This document shows positions 10,560 through 21,191 of a stretch of DNA of 64,000 nt, piece after piece (within the stretch, counting starts at the first letter, position 1; each line of letters begins with the position of its first letter). The notes below the pieces were generated by a model that had not been told where the DNA came from, did not search any database, and saw only the letters and a program-made list of their open reading frames with translations. The stretch comes from Termitomyces sp. T153. Lineage: Eukaryota > Basidiomycota > Agaricomycetes > Agaricales > Lyophyllaceae. The stretch lies in NCBI GenBank assembly GCA_018296165.2, contig JACKQL020000150.1, forward strand, positions 1 through 64,000. Reading direction: 5' to 3'. The position numbers and the translations under genes were made by a program.

Positions 10560-11339
10560 AGTGTAGCAGACAGTGATGAGTAGATGAGCAGTGGCTAGTA
10601 AGCAAAAGAGGACTTCAAAGTCAAGAATTTGAAAATTAGGGTCACATGCAAGTGTTGATTTACATGTACTATCCAAAAGCAGTGTGGCTGCTAAAGAAGG
10701 TTGAATTTGATCCTTTGATGAGATTTTAATGGCTGCCAAAAAAGATTGATGCCTTCCAAAGAATTCTGATCCTCTATAAAGAATTCTGATGCATTCCAAA
10801 GCATCTAAAAAAACTGTGACCAATATGATGTGTTCTCCATTGATTTCATTGAACTGGCACAATGCTGTGTTTCTGCTGTTCCTTGATTGTTATTTCTGCA
10901 GTTAAAATAGATCTTCATATCACTTTTCATTTAAGTGGCTTGTTGCCAATGGTGGTACCAGCTTTGGCCACCCATCTTCTCAGCAGCTTTCTGATGGTGC
11001 TAGGTGGATACATTCCTGAGGGCAGATTTTGTCACAAGCAGTGGCAGCCAGTCATGAGAAATAGCTGGCAGACAGACCCACTGCCAGTCTGCTAACACCA
11101 GCAGATTTTAGTGTTGAGTGGGGCCAGTCACTGTTAAATGTAATTGCAATGGACCCAGTAGTAATTAGCAGCTCCAGATCCTGGTCAAAGGACTCAACTG
11201 GATATATATAATATGTCACAATGTACAGCCTCCATGGCACCTATATAACACACTACATCATGGGGATTCTGCTATGGTGTAGCAGACTCCACCAGTGATG
11301 TAGGATACAATCCAAAGCATGCTCCACCATAATAGAGAA
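10560..11339. other. Upstream region, no confident gene
   Basis: Frames here are short. A TATATATAA run is present at about 11200-11210 (minus reading TTATATATATCC) and a purine/pyrimidine mix without repeats recognised elsewhere. The stretch probably spans the 5' region of the zinc-cluster gene and an unidentified element that truncates the Copia sequence near 11340. Confidence 0.4.
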
Positions 11340-12640
11340 CACACTACATATGTATGTCTCTATGTGCAAGGCATTGATGGAGTGTGTTGACATTGATGGA
11401 TGTTAGAGCATGTAGTGTCAGGGAGGCATTCAAGTGGTACAGTTCATCTTTGTGTGACTCAATGAGCACATTTTTTGTCCTTTGATGGTTTTAACCTTGC
11501 ACAGGCCATTTTTAAACACTATATAGTGTGCTGATTTGTTCAGCCTTCATACAAATATGAGTGTGAGTTGGAAGAGAGGTATATGGAGGATGTTCTTGAG
11601 TTCAGTCATTTTTGTAACATCATTGACTTTGCAGTTGAAGATTATTGTGCCAATGCCAATGGCTTTGACATGAGAGTTATCTCCAAAATGTATTTTTTGT
11701 GTCAGGTTCAATTCTATGAAGGTTCTGCATTTGAACCAGTCCCAATGTGATGTCATATGAGCAGATGCACCAGAGTCTGCTATCATGTTGAGGTTAGTGA
11801 GTTCTTTTGAGGCACTCCCAGTATCAGCCAAAATGTGTGTCATTAGTGCTTTAGAAACACAAGCTGATTCTGTATTCAAATATCCTGCCATCCCACTATC
11901 TGCATCACTGTCCAACTCATCTGAGTTTTTGTGGTCAGAGTCCAAATTGTGGCTGGCACAATTTGCTTTGGTTTTTGGTTTATTATTCCCTTTTCTTTTC
12001 TGTCCATCCTTTTGTTTCTTCAGAGTCCAGCAGTCAGCTGTGTTGTGGCTAGTGGCCTTGTGGAAATTATACCACATGTCTGACTTTGCCTTTGTCTTTT
12101 GCTTTGAGCTTGTTTCAGCTTGGAGTGCAGCATTGACAGAGGCTCCTTGCTGTGCTGCTGCTCTGAAAGTGAGTCAGTCCACAAGTTCTGAAAAGGACAT
12201 TGCTTTTTCTGGAGCTAAGGATCTGGAGCTAAGGAGTTTAGGACCATTATGCAGAACATATCCCAGACATTGTCATTTGGGAGTGAGTGTAGGAGGATGA
12301 AAGCTAGGAATTCAGTCAATTTGATTTTTTCATTGCCATAAGTTTTGAGTCAGCTGCAGATATTGTAACAATGTGGTTGTTAAATGTGGAGGGGATCCAT
12401 CCCATTTGACATTGAGCATGTGGACAAATGTGTGAAATGCACTAACACTGGCATTTGTGTCCTGATGGATTTTCACAAGTTTGTTGTACATTTTCTTTGC
12501 ATGCACTAGTTCACCAATTTTGAGTGCTAGGTGGTCAGACATGTGTGTGACTATGATGCCTGCAGCTTTGGAGTCATGGGTGAACCAGCTCTCTGCATAA
12601 GATTGAGTTTCAGTAGTTGCTGCTGAGGAGGAAGGAAGTG
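11340..12640 (-). pseudogene. Copia gag-protease-preintegrase fragment
   Basis: Minus-strand reading gives a Ty1/Copia polyprotein. Gag comes first (SDHLALKIGELVHAKKMY, then WDGSPPHL), which fits the UBN2-type gag. Then comes a zinc-knuckle relic (HKATSHNTADCW) whose first two cysteines are lost. The aspartic protease start IADSGASAHMT at about 11750 is the hallmark of Copia. A GAG-pre-integrase relic (LYHLNASLTL, LHQCLAH) runs to about 11340. Integrase, reverse transcriptase, RNase H and the downstream LTR are missing, so the element is truncated on its 3' side. Upstream, gag is interrupted at 12641 by chromovirus A2 and continues at 33555-33659. Several stops and shifts show it is dead. It is the oldest layer of the nest, since three later elements lie in it. 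Confidence 0.8.
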
Positions 12641-12645
12641 GTTAC

Positions 12646-13695
12646 TGTCAGGTTCTGCTGACTATGGGGGCTCAGCTACACTGGGCAAGTCCTTACTAGG
12701 TGAACATGATGTCCTGCACTTATAACCTAGTGCTCCAGGGTTGTTACGGGGTGAAGGGACTTGCAAGGGGAATCTAAGGGGAGCAGTCTAAGCAAGTCTG
12801 AAGTGGTCCAGGGGGAAGTCTAAGACCAAGTATATTAGACATTGGGCTTGGGCAGCATTAGAAACAAGTTTGTAGGCATACAAATAGATTGTGGGGCAAG
12901 TGGAGGCTTTGCTAGTGATGGGAGCAGAGCCAGAGTTTGATGGGGAATCAATTAAGACTTGATAGGTTCCAGGGCCAAGCAAAGAGTGAGGTCCGGAGTT
13001 GTCATAGGAATGTTTGGGGTTTGTAGTGCAGGCACAGAGTTTGTACTGACATCAGAGATGGAAAGAACTTAGAAAAACAAAGGAAGTAGAGACAATCAAG
13101 ACAAGACAGAGATGAGGCAAGATGAGACAGAGAAAATAATAGATTTGAGACTGAAAATAGAAACAGAGACAGAAAGAAACATGAGACACAAGTAACCAGT
13201 TAATGCAATATCAAGACTAGAGTACGAGGAGTTACTCTACGACTTATATACTGACTACTGGATAGCTCCAGAGGACAGTGGGTATGGTGGCAGGGCTTGA
13301 CAGAGCTGTGCAGAGTCAATGGGTATCAGGTACAATCAAGGAGCAGGCTGCAGTGAGATTCTGATGGGATCAGCTGGGGATGTGGGCCACTCTGGGGTTG
13401 TTGTGATGCTCTGGAGCAGATCAAGTGAACTAGGGCAGTGAGTCAGAGGCATAGGACAGGGACAGGAACAATTCGGGAGGGTTCCAGGGGCTTAGGGGAA
13501 GTGTCAATGGCTGTGAAAAAGGCATCAGAGTTGGTCAGGAGGCCATCAGGGTTTGCCTGAGAAGTGTTGGAGTTACCCAGTGTGGGCACAGGGGATGGGC
13601 AAGAGCTGGGAGAGTTTGATGGGGCATTGGGGGAGACTCCGGGGGAATGAGTGGGCTGGGAACAATATTGGGGGTCCAGGGAGTGGGTCATGACA
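12646..13695 (-). repeat. 3' LTR of chromovirus A2
   Basis: A 1050-bp LTR starting TGTCAGGTTCTGCTGACT and ending GGGTCATGACA (plus strand). A TATA-like element sits near 13240 (CTTATATACTGACTACT read on minus). On its right, CATTACCCCACCCTCAG reads on the minus strand as the purine-rich tract expected next to a 3' LTR. Confidence 0.9.
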
Positions 13696-13909
13696 TTACC
13701 CCACCCTCAGCATTAAGACTCTCAAGATGCAGGGTGCAGTTCAGGGATTGGCAGGGTGTGGGAATTGAAGTCGAGCAATATTGATCAGACTGCAGCAAGC
13801 AGTAGCAGCATGGGGAACAAAGTCGAAGCATGGCTGCCATTTGCCAGGGAGTTCTTCCCAAGTCATTGAAAAGGATCAGACATATCCTGGAGTTCCCCAA
13901 CTCTTTGCA

Positions 13910-15582
13910 ATGTCATCCTCTACTTACTCCCCATTGTCATCAGTACTATCTGCATTGCAATCAGCATCTCCTGCTTCCTCCTCCTTAGAGGAATCTGATC
14001 CTCACTGTGGTTGCATTGAGCACATGTACCATAGTTGTGAGTGCTAGTTTGTCCCTCTGTGTCCTGTCATGGTTGATTTAGGTCAACAGAGTTGTCTGCC
14101 ACAGTGGCTGGCTCCTCCAGGGCTTTGTCCCAAGGCACAGTTCTAGTGCTGCCTGTCTCAGTGTTGGCAGGGCATTTCTTGAGGCCCAACTTTGGCTCAG
14201 AGCAGGTTATGGTTATTCTGAAGGCATTGCAGATAGCCCAGGTGGACATGACCCCTGAGAGGTTTGTGGAGGCAGTGGAGTGAGCACAGGGTCCCCTCAC
14301 CCTAGAATGGTGTTAGACAGAGGCCCCAGTAAGCTTGTAGCATTGTTTGCAGAGTTCTGAGTTGATCTGACATCTTAGTGCACTCTCTGCACCTGCTGCA
14401 AGGAACATTGTGATTTTGAGGAGCTGATGCAGGGGTCCTGTCAGGACACTTCTGTTTGCATTCCTTGCCACACCAGGTATGAGAAGTGTCCAATGTTATT
14501 AAGTTGGCATGTGGCCTATATGGCAAAGCAGCAGGGGTGGGACATGGAATGGGTAGTGGAGCAGTTGCTTGAGGGGTGCAAGGGGAAGGTGTCAGGTTGG
14601 AGTTCTGGAGTGGAGGGCAGAGCAAGCATGGGGTGGCCTGTGATAAAGGTGGGGCCCTTGCAGGGTGGGTGGAGGGAGGGGGCTTTGTCAGTGTGGGATA
14701 AGGAGAAATAAAGGGCATCCCCCTCACTAGAGGCAGAGGCAAGCAAGTGGCCACAAGGGGGGGAGTCAATGGCAGGTCCTCCAAGGCCACACATGTACTC
14801 CCCTGTATCAGGAGTTCTGGTGGGGGGTTCCAGAGGAGACTCCTGTCTGCCTCTAGTGGTTCCCAAGACATTCAGGCAGTGACAAGCAGAGGTGTTGTCC
14901 CAACTACTAGCATTGCATGAGAAGGAGATTGGGGGGGTTGAAAGGGATTGTGATACAGTCCAGTGGGAGCATGACAAGGTAAGGAGGGACTGGGATGTAG
15001 TGCAGTGGGAGTTGGGGGAGGCCATGCACATAATCATAGAGAGTTCTTTGGAGGTGTGGGGGTTGCAGGAGCACCTAGAGCAGCTGGAGGTGGAGGCAGC
15101 ACAGTAGGTGGAGGCCTAGTAAGGAGCCACAGAGGCAAAGGGGGCCTGGGTGGAGGCAGGGAGGCAGTGTGAGGAGTGGCTAGCCAACAAGACAGCTTTG
15201 GAGTGCAGAGAAGTGATGTGTAAGTTCCTCCACTTCTTGCTCCTTTCACCCTGCTGACACTAAGCCATTTAGATTGGGTCTATCAACACTGCATCCTCCT
15301 CAATGGGGCATCAGCCACACACACCTCAATACAAGATGGATTGGCATGGATGCTTGGGAAGCTCCTGTTGGAGTTAGAGCAGGGGTTCTGGCAGATGGGG
15401 TGGTTGTTGGTGGAGCACCAGCAGAGGAGTGTAGCAGACTCTGAAGTGTAGTGGGAGATAGTGACCAATGTGGGAGAGCCATTGCCGGGGCAGCCAGAGG
15501 TCCTCACCATTGTGGTGGTGCAGATGGAGGTGGACCTGATTGGGGGTAGGGTGCAGAGGATTCCAGAGAAGGAGGAGGGGTG
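13910..15582 (+). pseudogene. Antisense zinc-cluster/coiled-coil gene of chromovirus A2
   Basis: The gene lies opposite to pol, between the chromodomain and the 3' LTR. ATG at 13910 starts MSSSTYSPLSS, followed by an acidic Ser/Glu stretch. A GTGAGT...TTTAG intron lies at about 14036-14080. The next exon has LKALQIAQVDMTPERFVEAV. A 50-bp phase-0 intron (14329-14378) ends directly before the first cysteine codon of CTLCTCCKEHC (CX2CX6C), followed by CIPCHTRYEKC (CX2CX6C), a Zn2Cys6-like cluster. Then come SWHVAYMAKQQGWDMEW, a Gly/Pro linker, a coiled coil (MLSQLLALHEKEIGG; repeated VQWEHDKV and VQWELGEA) and a conserved C-terminus (LLELEQG, QMEVDL) ending with TGA at 15580-15582. Copy A3 has the same protein on its minus strand. 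Stops TAG/TGA interrupt the frame. The role is unknown; DNA binding is inferred only from the cluster spacing. Confidence 0.75.
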
Positions 15583-15879
15583 AAGGGGGTGGAGCTCCAT
15601 TTTCTTGCTGTCTTGCATTTTCTCCTGTATGATTTTACATTTTATAGCCTTGTACATGACTATTTCTTGCTGTTCTGTTGATTGTGTGAGGTTTGAGATT
15701 GTATGGGGAGAGAGTAAGAGTAAGTGAAAACACATAGGGGATTACTTATAGGAGTTGAATCCCTGATAAGTCCAGAGGTGGGGGTTGCACCCACTGATGC
15801 CATCTGTATTTGCTAGTCCCAGGGGTCCTAGGGCTTAGTGGAGTGCCTTTGATGGAAGTTTCAGAGCCTGTTGGGGGCT
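15583..15879. other. Spacer between antisense gene and pol end
   Basis: No frame is convincing. The antisense gene and pol converge here, so this should hold both 3' ends; the ACTTATAGGAGTTGAATCCC block near 15747 resembles the corresponding spacer of copy A3 (about 46900). I cannot point to a specific polyadenylation signal. Confidence 0.4.
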
Positions 15880-16367
15880 TTATCAAGGTTTTTTTTGAGG
15901 TTTCCAAGTGTTGTCCTCAGGTCTGTAGTCCTTTCAGTGGACCAAGTATTGGAGTTGGCTGTGGACTATGCAGGAGTTGAGAATTTGGTTGACCTCATAG
16001 TAATATTTGTCCTCAACTTTGACAGGAGGTGGTCGACTGGGGCGCTGCTCAGGGAAAGGGTCCAGAGTGTGTTTTTCAAGAAGTTGCACATGGAACACTG
16101 GGTGGAGGCCCTTCAGGCCCAGAGGTAGGTCAAGCTTGTAGGCATGCATTGAGACCTTCCAGAGGACTTTGAAGGGGCCAAAACATTTGTAATTGAGCTT
16201 GATGGAGGGCCTCTAGGTCTTGAGATTTTGTTGATTGAGCCAGATCAAGGTGCTAGAGGGCTAGTCAAGGGTCAGTTTGCATTGGGCATCAGCATGCTTG
16301 GAGTAGGCTTGATTGGTGGTGTTGATCTCATTCCAGAGGAACTGGTGAAGGGATCAGAGGTCCTCGG
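15880..16367 (-). pseudogene. Integrase C-terminus and chromodomain of A2
   Basis: Minus-strand reading gives [20 protein letters not shown] then [12 protein letters not shown] and LQYLVH. This matches the tail of chromovirus integrases: the G-x-H-P-V-F-H-V module and the start of a chromodomain (Y-E-V-x-x-I-L...YLV.W.G). The aromatic core is partly lost by mutation. The reading breaks at 16367, where element B begins; the upstream integrase part lies at 26943 onward. Copy A3 gives the uninterrupted comparison at 46300-46871. Confidence 0.8.
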
Positions 16368-17412
16368 TGATGTGCTCCTATGCCGCCTAGTGCCATGCAG
16401 GAAACCTAAAAAGAGGACCTAACACCAGTCACTAGATAGGGTAGCTGGCAGTAGGAATTTAATAATTGAGGGCGAGTCAGTAACCATCCCAGAGAACTAG
16501 AGCAAAAGTTGTGATGTGGGGCGAAGTAGAAAGAAGGCACTATTGCCAGCTGAGGTTGTTGTAACGGTGGTGAGAAGAGTAGGGAAAGAGCAACGGTAAA
16601 GGAAGGACTGAAACTAGGGGACGAACATGAACCAGTCACTAGCATTGCTAAGTCAAATTAACGCAAATAGGCACCTGCAGTTGGTACCAAACTAAGTCAA
16701 AGTTGAAGTCGAGGAGGCTCATCACTAAGCCGGAGTTAAAGGCGAGATAAAGGAAATAGGCTTAGAGAGAGAGAGCAGCTAGTTGACTCTGAAGGGGGTT
16801 CTCTGTTCCGTTTTTCTCCCTCCCCCTAGTGTCTATGTACAGTCAGTATTTATACGTTTTGAAGTATAGTATGTGAAAGTAAACAAATAAGTACTACTAG
16901 CAACGGCATCTGTCACTGTGCTTATGGTGCATACAAGGCGTCAGTCTGTAACTAAGTGAAAAATCCTAGGCGAAGTCTTGGCAACACTTAATTGCTAATA
17001 AAAACCAAAACAAGAAACGAGTCCAATGTCAACACCTGAAGTGTAGACGCTGTTCAAGTATGTTGGTAAGCTCAACAAACAAAATGATAGTAAAAGGTAC
17101 GCATCTGATAATTTGTCCGTATATGGTAGGAGAACGCCGTTTTGTTGCCAGGATCGCTAGGGTCACTAATAATCGTTGCTAGGGGGTCTAGGCCTTGATG
17201 ATCTAGGCCCAAGCTCCAGACTCCACATGATATTTCTCGTGCTCAATAAGTCTTGTAGTTGCTAGGGTCTCATGCTTTGGTCCAACCCTTGGGCTCGGTC
17301 CCATGTGCTGAGTGTTGTGACTTGTGTCAAATACAAAGTAGTCAACTGCCGCTAAGTCCGCAATGCCAAAAGAATGCCGAAAATGGTGCTCAGCAATAAC
17401 TGGGGCTCATCA
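16368..17412 (-). repeat. 3' LTR of element B
   Basis: A complete 1045-bp LTR: TGATGTGCTCCTATG at the left and GGGGCTCATCA at the right. It is the reference for the family; the partner at the other end lacks the first 165 bp. Confidence 0.92.
16847..16854 (-). promoter_or_regulatory. TATA-like element in B LTR
   Basis: TATAAATA on the minus strand, about 20 bases upstream of the conserved TGTACATAGACAC block. The same arrangement is present in all B LTRs, for example TATAAATA at 42138-42145 on plus. It is the likely promoter of genomic RNA; the start site itself is not determined. Confidence 0.5.
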
Positions 17413-17427
17413 TCCTCCCCCATACTG
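17413..17427 (-). promoter_or_regulatory. Polypurine tract of element B
   Basis: The minus strand reads CAGTATGGGGGAGGA directly before the 3' LTR start TGATGAGCC. A purine run at this place is the plus-strand primer site of LTR retrotransposons. Confidence 0.65.
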
Positions 17428-17590
17428 AAATATTGACTGTCCTCAGTCAACCTTGAAGTCACATGCTCGATTGCCTGGTCCGTGCGCCAAAGAGATTCAA
17501 ATAAAAACTGGCTGGCAGTATTGCTTGAACTTCATCATCCCCACTTTCTTCTTATCTACTATTCTCCCCTACCATCTCGATCTTATTGCT

Positions 17591-19543
17591 ATGTCCGATC
17601 TGGCCTCTCAGTTCAAAAAAACTATGATGGCCCATGCTTTCCTGGAATGTGTTGACCAATTGCTTGCCGTGGCTCGTGCTTCCCTGGCAAAGGATCCTCG
17701 CTTGGCGGTCACCACTATCTTTCAGACGTGGCTGCAATGGTTCAAGACTGTGGGGAGTGGAGTTGAGTGGCCGGAGTTGGCAACTGTCGAGAAGGAGTGT
17801 TGCCAGTTATACGAGCAGTACAAGGGGGAGGAATGGGTTTGCCCATTTGACATTCATTTTATAAGTCTTTGCTTTTATTTTCTTAATGACATTTCTAACT
17901 CGATCACTAGGCGCCAGTTGATCCCTCCTTGGAATTCCTAATGGACAACCTTACTGCGGGAATGACGGTAAGTGCCCCAGCAGTCGCTAGCGCTAGTGAC
18001 ACCGCTAAGGTATGTCAGCTTTTTGAAGAATTGTCACCAAATGACCAGTTCTTCTTTCAGCACCCGGTAGGTGCATTAGCGGTGGCGAGGGGGGAGGGAT
18101 GGAGCAAGGGTCATGAGGATGATGAGGCGGCAAATTGTGGGGACATTCAGGAGGTGGGCCCCTTAACTCCCAAGGCTGGGGCTGGCGGCGTTGCTAGGGG
18201 GTTGGCAACATCGCCAAGAATGGCAACAACTCCGAGGAGCAAAGGGAAGGGGAAGGGAAAGGCATGGGAAGAAGAGGACAAGGATATTGAGGTGAGTCCC
18301 TTTTCTTCTTTTTCACTAACTCTTGACAACGCTCGCTAACTTTTTCTTGCAGGATCATATTGAAGAAACATTTACTGACAAGCACTTGGCGACACTCCTT
18401 TGTTGGTGAAAGGCCTTGACGGTGGTGGATGCTGGACTGGGAGCTGGGGTGAAGTTAGAGAAGGCCAAGGGGAAAGTAACAGTGTCGCTAGAGAAGCAAC
18501 AAGAGTATAAGCGCACGCAAGAAGCGGTAAGCACTTAGCAATTGTTTCTTTCTGTGTCACTAACAAATTCCTCTAGTGCGACAACTGTTGGGCCGATAAT
18601 GACCCAGAGGGCTGCTGGTACCCCACTGGGGTCCAGCCCTGTTATCGCTGCGACAGTACGAGGAAAAGCTGCTCACACAGCGGACGGTCGTCGAGGAGCA
18701 CTGGCGGCAAGTTCACTAAGAGGATAGCGACAAAGGCGGCGTTGGTAAGGAATGCAAGAGCTTTTGTGGAGCAGCAGAGGGAGTTGGCAAAGCGAGGGGA
18801 GCACATTGAGGTCAAGCATTTGAGCTTGCTCCTACCGACATTGCAGGAGGGAGCTGTGGTTGGAGGCAGTGGAGGCGCTAAGGTGAAGAGCAGAGAGGTG
18901 GTGGAGAGCGACGAGGACGACAACGACAGCAACAGCGACGTGCCCTTGGCACAAAAATGAGCAGCAAGTCCCGTGTTGGTCGCTGGCACTAAGTGACCTC
19001 AAATGGTCGCTAGCGAGGAGGGAGAGGGGGATGTGGAGATGAGGGAGACTACTCCCTTAGCGACGGTCGCTGAGGCGGAGCGGGAGGCAAGCGACATGGA
19101 GGAGAAGAGGGCTGAGGAAGCCAAAGTCCGGTGAAGGGTAAGTCCTTCTCTTTTGCTAGTTTCTTGATCGCTAACCATTTTGCTGGGGGACCTGGAGCGA
19201 CACGCCTTTGCGCCAGGTTGGCGATGATGAGCTGGAATGGCTGGGCAAGGACCTTGGTTGGCCGATGCTGCTAATGTCAGTAGCGTTGCTAGTGGATTTT
19301 GATGAGAGGGCAGCAGGAGTGGAACGGTGGTTCCAGAGGGAGCTGGAGGCAGCCAGGGAGGAGTTGTTAGCGGCTCGGGCTCATTACACTGTCACTAAGC
19401 AAACGTTGGCAACACTGGCGGGATATCGGTGCGACTGTCAGGCTTTCTTGGCCTGGCAAAAGGAGAACAATGTCGGAGAGGGAGGTTGGGAGGAGGCAGG
19501 GGCAATGGAGGTGCCTGACAATGACGCTGACCTCGACGCTTAG
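17591..19543 (+). pseudogene. Antisense zinc-cluster/coiled-coil gene of element B
   Basis: Five exons on the strand opposite to pol, all joined in phase 0: 17591-17836, 17911-18291, 18353-18526, 18577-19137 and 19217-19543. Introns are 74, 61, 50 and 79 bp, with GTNNGN donors and CGCTAAC-type branch sites in two of them. The reading gives about 562 residues. An N-terminal helical part (MSDLASQFKKTM, WLQWFKTV) is followed by a Ser/Gly/Lys linker. A Zn2Cys6-like cluster from residue about 268 reads CDNCWADNDPEGC then CYRCDSTRKSC, the exon opening on its first Cys. A basic tail, an acidic DEDDNDSNSD stretch and a C-terminal coiled coil (WFQRELEAAREELLAAR) follow. The only breaks are four TGA codons (18407, 18958, 18994, 19132), each explained by CGA to TGA at a CpG. 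Function unknown; nuclear DNA binding is inferred from the cluster. It shares exon structure at the cluster with the A-family antisense gene. Confidence 0.82.
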
Positions 19544-20024
19544 TGCCAGTCACCTCCTGTAATTTTTTTTTTTTTTTTTCTTTTTAGTTTTTATAGTACG
19601 GACATAGACTAGCCCCCTTAAAGGGCCCCAAAAAATGTATAGTATATTTTAGCGAAGACTCTGAAACCGATGGAACAGAAAAAAAAGAGAGCAAAATCAC
19701 TTGGGGATACTAGCGACTATTGTCTAACACTAGCGACGTCTGACGGCAAACGCTCAGTAAATCATCATGGCAAAGCACCTCTGGAGACGTGCCAGGCGCT
19801 AGCAACAGAAGGGCCAAGCACAGCATTGAAACAAGGAAGGAATGTCAAGTAATGGGTTGTATTTGTGATAGTTTCCTAGATAATAGAGGGGGTTGGCACA
19901 ATAAGAAACGAAGCAGAGTCAAAATAAGTTGCTAAAGCTTAGCGAAAAGGTAGTTTTCTTCTTCATTGGTGACGTCGCCAGTATTGTCATTGTTGACGAG
20001 TTCAGTCTGCTCCAGTTCTCTGAG
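19544..20024. other. Convergent spacer in element B
   Basis: This lies between the stop of the antisense gene (19543) and the end of pol (20025). It contains a run of T (about 19562-19580) soon after the antisense stop. No further gene is visible; a short plus-strand frame at 19670-19852 has no recognisable content. Confidence 0.5.
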
Positions 20025-21191
20025 TCAAGAGGTGTCGACATCAAAAGCGTCACTAGGCACTGTTATGTGTTCTCTAGCGAAATAGGGGACTAGGCAAAAG
20101 GCGGCAATGGGGCAATGTAATACGGAGCCATCTAATTCACAAACAATGTAAGCGCCTCCACAGTTGCGAGAGATTACCACTAGTGGGCCTAGGTAACGAG
20201 GTTTCATCTTCTTGTTATGCGTTACCTCAATTCTAGTATTCCTCATGAGTACAAGGTCACCTGTTTTGAAATTGTAATCACAGATCATAGCGGTGTGTTC
20301 TGTCTTGAAGCAAATGGCTGCTAAGCGATGAGCGCTAAGAACTTGGCTGTGAAGGCAATCTAGATTTTCTTGGCGACGCTAAAGGTCAATTGCTCAATGG
20401 GCTATGAGGTCAGTTGTCAACAACAGTGAGTTTGGCGGCAGTTGCAAATATGTCGCTTCTACTATGTCAGCAGGCAGGAGAGAGTGGGTACCAGTTGTCG
20501 CGAAATAAGGGGAGCAACCCATTCGCTTGCGCACTGTAACATGTTCTGACCAAAAGACCAAGTAAGTAGCAGTACTCCACCTAGACTGATCACCATCAAC
20601 CGCTTTGAAGAGGGCTTGGCAAACATTGAAATGAGGCCGCTCGACTATTCCATTAGCGTGCTTATTGTAACCAGAGATCTGGATGTGGTGCAAGTTATAC
20701 TTCTTTGCCAAGTAGGTAACTGCCTTTAGGATTGGTGGTCCATTGTCGGTAACTATTTTGCTAAGCACCCCCCATCAACAAATGACATCCTCATACAGCC
20801 ACTTAGCGATGGCTTTGGTGTTCTCTCTGGCAAGCATACAAAACTCGGGGTAATGAGTCAGCAAACAACGTCCTTGAATGATGTATTTGAACTTATTGGA
20901 GGGTGGCATGAACATAGTGTCAACATATATTTTGCTGAACAAGGGCGCTGGCATAGCGACAGTTGGCGGAATGAGAACCTTGGTCATCTGATGTATCTGG
21001 CAGGGATGGCACGTCCAAAGGTACCACACAATATCAGCGCTAACTTCAGGCCACCAAAATCGTTCTAGGAGGGCTGAGCGAGTAGCAAAAAGACCTCTAT
21101 GTCCCAAGTCATCATGCATAGCCTTCAGGACTTGTAAATGACTCGCGGTGGGAACAAACAGCTTGTGAGCGCCATCTCGCTTTCTCGCCAA
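20025..21191 (-). pseudogene. Integrase of element B
   Basis: Continues pol after a one-base shift near 21190. The N-terminal zinc-binding motif appears as H..LGHRGLFAT followed by CHPCQ. The catalytic core shows YVDTMF (first Asp), IVTDNG (second Asp) and the NGIVERPH block (Glu), the D,D-35-E triad, then a C-terminal part GDLVLMRNT with YLGPLVVI. A TGA-type break near 20770 interrupts the core (DVIC, then WGVLSKIV in another frame). The triad residues are present, so the shifts alone inactivate it. No chromodomain follows, unlike family A. Confidence 0.8.
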
